From an uncultured Solirubrobacteraceae bacterium (GTDB lineage: Bacteria > Actinomycetota > Thermoleophilia > Solirubrobacterales > Solirubrobacteraceae): a stretch of 46,784 nucleotides of DNA. Positions 42,653 through 46,784 of this stretch are shown here, in pieces. The notes under the pieces were generated by a model. That model was not told the origin of the DNA, did not search any database, and was given only the letters and a program-made list of their open reading frames with translations. The DNA is taken from assembly GCA_902806175.1 (NCBI GenBank), contig CADCVQ010000155.1, positions 1-46,784 on the forward strand, read 5' to 3'. Position 1 is the stretch's first letter. Each line of letters begins with the position of its first letter. The position numbers and the translations under genes were made by a program.

Positions 42653-43700
42653 TATGGAGCGTCGTTCGTCAAGCTGAGCAGCCTGTTGTGGCGCGTTGGC
42701 GCTCTCGTTGGTGTTGGTGTGGTCGGCTGGGTTGGTGGCGGTCCGGCGGTTGCTGTGCGCGACGCGCGGTCAGGCTGATATGCGCGGATCCGGGTGGCCG
42801 CAGGACCGTGGTTCGTCGTGGGGTGCCGCTGTCTAGGATCGGGCGCCGGCCCGGTGCTCGGGCGGGTTGCTCATAGCTCAGTCGCGGGTTCCCCATCCCG
42901 CGCAGGCAGCGCAACCTGGCGACCTGGCTCACCCATGGCGAGGCGGGCAGCATCGCGACGATCTGGCGCTCCAGCTGGTCGCGGCGATGCACGAGCGCGT
43001 CGACCGCGCCGCAGGCATCGATCAGTGTCGTCTGCGCTGCCGGTAGCCCAAGCTGCACCTGCGCCAGCCACGCGCGGTGACGCTCGTTGCATGCCCGCCC
43101 GTCGTCAAAGCGAATGCCGTGGCGCAGCAGCAGTTTGGACACACGATGCCGGCAGCGCATCAGGTCTACGCGGACGGCCTCACGCGCCCGGACGAGGTCG
43201 CGCAGCGCTTCCTCGCCAGCGTCCGGTACCCGGACTGCGTGCAGCTTGCACGCCAACAGCAGCCGCACCAGCAGTTCGGCGTCACGGCGATCGGTCTTGA
43301 CGCGATCGCCCGGCGCCCTGGGGATCTTGCTCGGCGCGGCGACCACGCACTGCACGCCGCGGCGCTGCAGCTCGCGCGCCAGACCGTAGCCGGTCGGCCC
43401 GGCCTCATAGGCCGCGCGCACCGGGCGCGGCAGTCCCGCGCACAGGCCGGCCGCCTCACCGACATCCCCGCTGATCCCGAAACACTGCAGCTCACCGGTC
43501 TCGGCATCGAGCACCGCCGCCACGACCTTGTTGGCGTGCACGTCCACACCGACGAGGCTTCTAGCCTTCGCCATGGCCGGCTCCTTCTCTGCGATTGTGG
43601 ACCCGTCACGCGGGGTCCAGCCCGCGCGACAGAACATCACCCCACGACCGTCGCGGGGGACCGGCCCTATCTACACCGCGGGCCGGACAGACGCTCCATA
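42653..43700 (-). mobile_element. IS110-family element with 11-bp terminal inverted repeats, defective
   Basis: TATGGAGCGTC at 42653-42663 occurs as its reverse complement GACGCTCCATA at 43690-43700, framing the transposase gene. Terminal repeats of this size occur in the IS1111 subgroup of IS110. The span of 1048 bp is shorter than the usual 1.2-1.5 kb, consistent with the truncated transposase. No direct target duplication is seen, as expected for IS110. It separates the M20 peptidase from the epimerase gene. Confidence 0.7.
42669..43574 (-). pseudogene. IS110-family transposase, C-terminal domain lost
   Basis: From the ATG at 43574, with AAGGAG upstream, the text reads MAKARSLVGVDVHANKVVAA, then YEAGPTGYGLARELQRRGVQ, VKTDRRDAELLVRLLLACKL and HRVSKLLLRHGI: the RuvC-like DEDD domain with Asp, Glu and DRRDAE residues in place. 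At about residue 237 LRCLRGM is followed by GNPRLSYEQPARAPGRRP instead of the transposase_20 block with its catalytic Ser. Roughly 100 residues have been deleted and the rest reads non-coding sequence to a stop. It should be inactive. Confidence 0.8.
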
Positions 43701-43704
43701 CGGT

Positions 43705-44709
43705 CTAGTGGGCGCGCTGCGCGCGCAGCGTGTCGCGCAGCGCTTCGAGACCCGTGTAGCGCGGGCTCCAGCCGAGCTCGCGCCTGGCCTTGGCGGCGTC
43801 CATGATCACCGGCCTGGAGATCGCCTCAGTCCAGCCGACCTGCGGCGGTGCGAACGGCAGCCTGGCGAGCAGCCCGGCCGCTGCCTGCACGGGCGCGCTG
43901 GGCACGCTGACGGGCAGCAGCCCGAGCTCGCGCGCGACGTCGATCGCCGTCAGGACGCCGTCGCCGGCGAGGTTGTAGGCGCCGGGCGGCCCGGCGCCGA
44001 GGACGCAGAGGCGCAGCGCCTCGCCGACGTCCTCCTCGTGGACGAACTGGACCGGCAGCGGCGCCACGGGCGCGGGGAGCGCCACCGGCAGGCGCAGCGC
44101 AACCGCGCCGGCCCGCTTGACCAGCGGCTCCAGCGCCGCCGGGAGAAAGCTCTTGGCGCCGACGCTGTGCGGGCCGAGGACGATCGGCGGGCGCAGGAGG
44201 TACAGGCCGATCCCCGGATGCTCGGCGGCGGCCTCCTGTAGCAGCTGCTCGATCTCCGCCTTCTCCTGTCCGTAGTCGAGATGTGCCGCGGGCCGGGTCG
44301 GCCACTCCTCGGTCATCACCGCGGGGTTGTCGCGGCCGAAGCCGTAGGCCGCGACCGAGGACGCGTAGACGAAACGCCGCGCGCCTGCCGCGGCAGCGGC
44401 GGCGAAGGCGTTCAGCGTCCCCTCGACGTTGATCGTGCGCCGGCTCGAGAACCCGGTGATCAGAAACGCGAGGTGCACGACCACGTCGGCGCCGTCGAAG
44501 CCCTGCTCGAGCGCCGCCGTGTCGCGCACGTCGCCGCGGCGGTACTCCATCTTCGTCCAGCCGTGCCCGGCGGGATCGAACGGGCGCCGGGCGATGCCGA
44601 CGATCCGGCCGATCGCCGGGTCGGCCTGCAGCAGCGGCATGAGCCCGAACCCGAACGTGCCCGTCGGACCCGTGACGGCCACCGTCAGGCCTTGACTGGG
44701 TGAAGCCAC
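43705..44709 (-). CDS. NAD-dependent epimerase/dehydratase (extended SDR)
   Basis: 334 residues. The Rossmann motif is VAVTGPTGTFGFGLMPLL; DVVVHLAF and FVYASSVAAYG are standard extended-SDR blocks, and the active-site Y-G-Q-E-K in LDYGQEKAEIEQL keeps the YxxxK pair. The downstream part (RPPIVLGPHSVGAKSFLP, NLAGDGVLTAIDVARELGLL) fits sugar-nucleotide or steroid-type SDRs. The substrate is unknown. The stop is four bases from the IS110 end, so the insertion has barely spared it. Confidence 0.85.
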   Translation of the reverse strand: MASPSQGLTVAVTGPTGTFGFGLMPLLQADPAIGRIVGIARRPFDPAGHGWTKMEYRRGDVRDTAALEQGFDGADVVVHLAFLITGFSSRRTINVEGTLNAFAAAAAAGARRFVYASSVAAYGFGRDNPAVMTEEWPTRPAAHLDYGQEKAEIEQLLQEAAAEHPGIGLYLLRPPIVLGPHSVGAKSFLPAALEPLVKRAGAVALRLPVALPAPVAPLPVQFVHEEDVGEALRLCVLGAGPPGAYNLAGDGVLTAIDVARELGLLPVSVPSAPVQAAAGLLARLPFAPPQVGWTEAISRPVIMDAAKARRELGWSPRYTGLEALRDTLRAQRAH

Positions 44710-44732
44710 CCCGCGACGGTAGCGCCCTGACC

Positions 44733-45221
44733 ATGCAGATCGCGATCATCAGCGACACGCACATGCCGCGCGGCGCGCGCACCCTTCCGCAACAGTGCAT
44801 CGAGCGCTGCGCCGCCGCGGACGCGATCCTGCACGCCGGCGATCTCAGCGACGTCCCGGTGCTCGACATGCTGCGCGAGCTCGGCCCGCCGGTCCACGCG
44901 ATCAGCGGCAACGTCGACAGCGCGGCGGTCCACGCGCTGCTGCCGTCGCGCCTGGAGCTCGAACTCGGCGCAGCGCACGTCGGCATGACGCACATCCCGG
45001 GAGCCGCGCGCGGTCGCCTCGAGCGGCTGCGCACCGACTTCCCGGGCTGCGACGCCGTCGTCTTCGGCCATACGCACATGCCCGAGCACGGCGAGCTCGA
45101 CGGCTTTCAGATCTTCAACCCCGGCTCGCCCACGGAGCGGCGCCGTGCGCCCGCGCGCACGATGGGGCTCGCGACGATCGACGGCGCGCGCATCACGTTC
45201 GAGCTGCTCGTCCTCGCCTGA
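44733..45221 (+). CDS. YfcE/MJ0936-type metallophosphodiesterase
   Basis: 162 residues from the ATG at 44733. All calcineurin-like motifs are clear: ISDTHMPRG (DxH), HAGDL, SGNVDS (GNxD in place of GNHD), GMTHIPG and FGHTHMPEH, then IFNPGSPTERRR. This compact phosphodiesterase family acts on non-nucleic phosphodiesters in vitro. It is divergent from the epimerase gene with only 23 bp between starts, so the two promoters overlap the coding ends. Confidence 0.9.
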   Translation: MQIAIISDTHMPRGARTLPQQCIERCAAADAILHAGDLSDVPVLDMLRELGPPVHAISGNVDSAAVHALLPSRLELELGAAHVGMTHIPGAARGRLERLRTDFPGCDAVVFGHTHMPEHGELDGFQIFNPGSPTERRRAPARTMGLATIDGARITFELLVLA

Positions 45222-45561
45222 CGCAGGCCCGCGGTCCGTGCCGGCCTGCTCGCAGACCCGATCGCCGGCACGCCGATCAGGTGACCGTCTTCATCGGCGC
45301 GTCGGCCCGAACATCGGCCAGAGAGGCAGCTACACTGCGCACAGCAGAGGATCGCCCGCGCGTCGCGTTTGTTTGCTCGCGCAATCATCTGCTATGCTTA
45401 CTCGCGGTGTCGTGCGGGGAGCCCGTGATGAGGGCTTTCCGCCATTCGCTTGACCGCCTCTTCTCCTCCCTTCTGACGTGCCGCGCCTCATGGTGGGCAA
45501 CGGGCAGACGGGCGAGGTGAGTCGCGAACAGCGACGCTCCGACACATCTGAAAGGGAACGC
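45222..45561 (+). promoter_or_regulatory. Leader region and probable promoter of the sigma-factor gene
   Basis: TTGTTT at 45369-45374 and TATGCT at 45393-45398, 18 bp apart in a locally AT-rich patch, look like a housekeeping promoter. A start near 45405 would give a leader of about 155 nt. In it an ATG at 45428, preceded by GGGGAG, opens a 30-codon frame (MRAFRHSLDRLFSS... to 45520), a possible leader peptide. A weak hairpin GAGTCGC...GCGACGCTC lies near 45521-45541. Confidence 0.5.
45428..45520 (+). CDS. Possible 30-residue upstream leader peptide
   Basis: ATG at 45428 with GGGGAG six bases before it. The peptide (MRAFRHSLDRLFSSLLTCRA, then SWWATGRRAR) ends 41 bp before the sigma-factor start. 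It could serve translational attenuation, or be chance. Only the spacing of the ribosome site supports it. Confidence 0.25.
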   Translation: MRAFRHSLDRLFSSLLTCRASWWATGRRAR

Positions 45562-46509
45562 ATGGCCAGGACTACCACAACGACGAGTGCACGCCGTCGC
45601 GGCGAGCACAGCGCACCGACGAAGCGCCCCCGGCGGCGGACGCCCGCCGAGGACGTTGCGAAGCATGGCGCGCGCGTCCAGGCCGAGATGACGGCCGATT
45701 CGCTGCAGACCTTCCTCAACCAGGCGTCGCGCTACGCCCTGCTGACGGCGGCTGAGGAGATCGAGCTTGCCAAGCGCATCGAGCGTGGTGACATCGCTGC
45801 GAAGGACCGCATGATCAATGCGAACCTGCGCCTTGTCGTCTCGCAGGCGCGCCGCTACCAGGGTCTGGGTCTGCCGCTCGGCGACCTCGTCCAGGAGGGC
45901 ACCCTCGGGCTGATCCGTGCCGCCGAGAAGTTCGACTGGCGCAAGGGCTTCAAGTTCTCGACGTACGCCACGCTCTGGATCCGTCAGAGCATCCAGCGCG
46001 GCCTCGCGAACACGTCGCGGACGATCCGCCTCCCGACGCACATCGAGCAGCGCGAGCGCAGGCTCGCGCGCGTCGAGCGCGACCTAACGGCGAAGCTCTC
46101 GCACGATCCGTCCGACGAGGAGGTCGCGGCAGCGGCCGACATGACCGTGCCGGAGATCCTCGCGCTGCGCGAGGCGCGCCGCCACGTCACGAGCCTCGAC
46201 GTGCCGATCGGCGACGACGGCGACAGCAACCTCGGTGACTTCATCGCAAGCGAGCGGCCCGATCCGAGCCAGGAGGCGGAGTCCAGCGAGCTCGAGCGCA
46301 CCGTCGCCGACGCCCTCGGGCGCCTGACCGGCGAGGAGCGCCGCGTCGTCGAGCTACGGTTCGGACTGCGCGACGGCCGCGAGCGCTCGATCGAGGCGAC
46401 GAGCCGCGAGCTCGGCCTGACCCGCGACCGCGCGCGTCAGATCGAAGAGGCCGCGATGCGCAGCCTGGGCGACGAGCCCGCGCTGGAGAGCCTGCGCGAA
46501 GCCGCGTAG
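45562..46509 (+). CDS. RNA polymerase sigma-70 factor, primary-like (RpoD/SigA-related group 2)
   Basis: 315 residues from the ATG at 45562, with GAAAGGGA just upstream. The N terminus is basic and Thr/Arg-rich (MARTTTTTSARRRGEHSAPT). Region 1.2 DSLQTFLNQASRYALLTAAE, region 2 NLRLVVSQARRYQGLGLPLG, DLVQEGTLGLIRAAEKFDWR, KFSTYATLWIRQSIQRGLAN, and region 4 ELRFGL (as VVELRFGLRDG) with RELGLTRDRARQIEEAAM. Region 1.1 of vegetative sigmas is lacking, so this is a group 2 factor. No anti-sigma gene is adjacent. A terminator follows. Confidence 0.9.
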   Translation: MARTTTTTSARRRGEHSAPTKRPRRRTPAEDVAKHGARVQAEMTADSLQTFLNQASRYALLTAAEEIELAKRIERGDIAAKDRMINANLRLVVSQARRYQGLGLPLGDLVQEGTLGLIRAAEKFDWRKGFKFSTYATLWIRQSIQRGLANTSRTIRLPTHIEQRERRLARVERDLTAKLSHDPSDEEVAAAADMTVPEILALREARRHVTSLDVPIGDDGDSNLGDFIASERPDPSQEAESSELERTVADALGRLTGEERRVVELRFGLRDGRERSIEATSRELGLTRDRARQIEEAAMRSLGDEPALESLREAA

Positions 46510-46537
46510 CGCGGGCCGCACCCGTCAGAGCAGCATC

Positions 46538-46565
46538 CCGAGCGCCCGCACCTGCGGGCGCTCGG
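46538..46565 (+). terminator. Strong hairpin downstream of the sigma-factor gene
   Basis: CCGAGCGCCCGC (46538-46549) and GCGGGCGCTCGG (46554-46565) pair perfectly over 12 bp with an ACCT loop, 28 bp after the sigma stop. The T run is weak, but the stem is stable enough to end transcription from both this gene and the convergent proline-rich gene. Confidence 0.7.
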
Positions 46566-46596
46566 TCGTTGTGGGGCCTCCTTGCAGCCGCGTGTA

Positions 46597-46784
46597 CTAC
46601 TCGCGCGGCGGCTTGCGCAAGCGGATCCTCCCCTGCCGGAAGCGGGGCGGCGCGGCCTCTGCAGCGGCGGGCTCGGGCGGCGCGGGCGGTCCGGGCTCGG
46701 GTGGCGCCGGCTGCTCGGCGGAAGGGAGGTCCGGCACCGGCGGCTGCTGGCCGGCAGCGGGCTGCGGCGCCGCCGGCGGCTCGG
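46597..46784 (-). CDS. C-terminal end of a proline-rich protein, cut by the window edge
   Basis: On the minus strand from the edge the frame reads EPPAAPQPAAGQQPPVPDLP, then SAEQPAPPEPGPPAPPEPAA and ends PRFRQGRIRLRKPPRE before a stop at 46597. The Pro/Ala/Glu tail with a basic end suggests a cell-wall or membrane protein with a disordered C terminus. No start or domain is in the window, so identity is open. Confidence 0.5.
   Translation of the reverse strand, partial: EPPAAPQPAAGQQPPVPDLPSAEQPAPPEPGPPAPPEPAAAEAAPPRFRQGRIRLRKPPRE

Overview
The window comes from a very GC-rich chromosome (roughly 70% or more by eye) with strong G/C third-position bias, many GTG starts, and actinobacterial families: MmpL-type RND exporter, SARP regulator remnant, group II truncated haemoglobin, YbdK-type ligase, DUF2630, FHA-HTH regulator. 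I infer an actinobacterium, most likely of the Thermoleophilia (Solirubrobacter/Conexibacter-like). This is inference; no rRNA or tRNA gene is visible to test it.

Layout. 0-3.3 kb is decayed accessory DNA: a frameshifted SARP fragment, an RsbW-like anti-sigma ATPase, about 700 bases with no intact gene, a PadR regulator, and truncated remains of an acetaldehyde dehydrogenase / 4-hydroxy-2-oxovalerate aldolase pair. 3.3-7.9 kb is an arsenic island: arsR with a membrane metallophosphoesterase on the minus strand, divergent from a GAPDH-arsJ pair, with a perfect inverted repeat between them. 7.9-17.4 kb holds an RCK channel-like protein, a giant MmpL protein, an AlkA-like glycosylase, a GNAT enzyme, an ABC-F ATPase and a broken VWA/CoxE-like gene. 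17.5-20.8 kb is a tight three-gene envelope operon of unknown function (VWA-like lipoprotein, four-TM protein, one-TM protein with an outer domain). 20.8-26.1 kb has a small protein with two ALNPQPLPP motifs, a NUDIX enzyme, an FHA-HTH regulator, two paralogous cell-wall enzymes that share an N-terminal crystallin-like domain but carry different catalytic domains, an alpha/beta hydrolase and two small proteins. 26.1-37.6 kb carries metabolic and stress genes (PCMT-like methyltransferase, broken aldo-keto reductase with a divergent LysR, YbdK ligase, FAD reductase, glutaredoxin-haemoglobin-EamA operon, MoaD-like carrier, BNR propeller, CitE-like lyase). 37.6-46.8 kb has a 60-bp tandem repeat, a divergent Lrp/RhtA-like exporter pair, an FAD desaturase-like enzyme with an M20 peptidase, a defective IS110 element, an epimerase, a YfcE-like phosphodiesterase, a primary-type sigma factor and the end of a proline-rich gene.

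The least explained structures are: a 169-179 bp MITE-like element present twice in opposite orientation (14866-15034 and 35423-35601), the second copy ending exactly at a start codon; the 17.5-20.8 kb VWA-like operon; the ALNPQPLPP peptide gene; and the pairing of ArsR with a membrane metallophosphoesterase. Broken genes are frequent (SARP, lipoprotein remnant, aldolase, dehydrogenase, VWA, aldo-keto reductase, Ig-like remnant, IS110), which suggests ongoing decay of accessory DNA.
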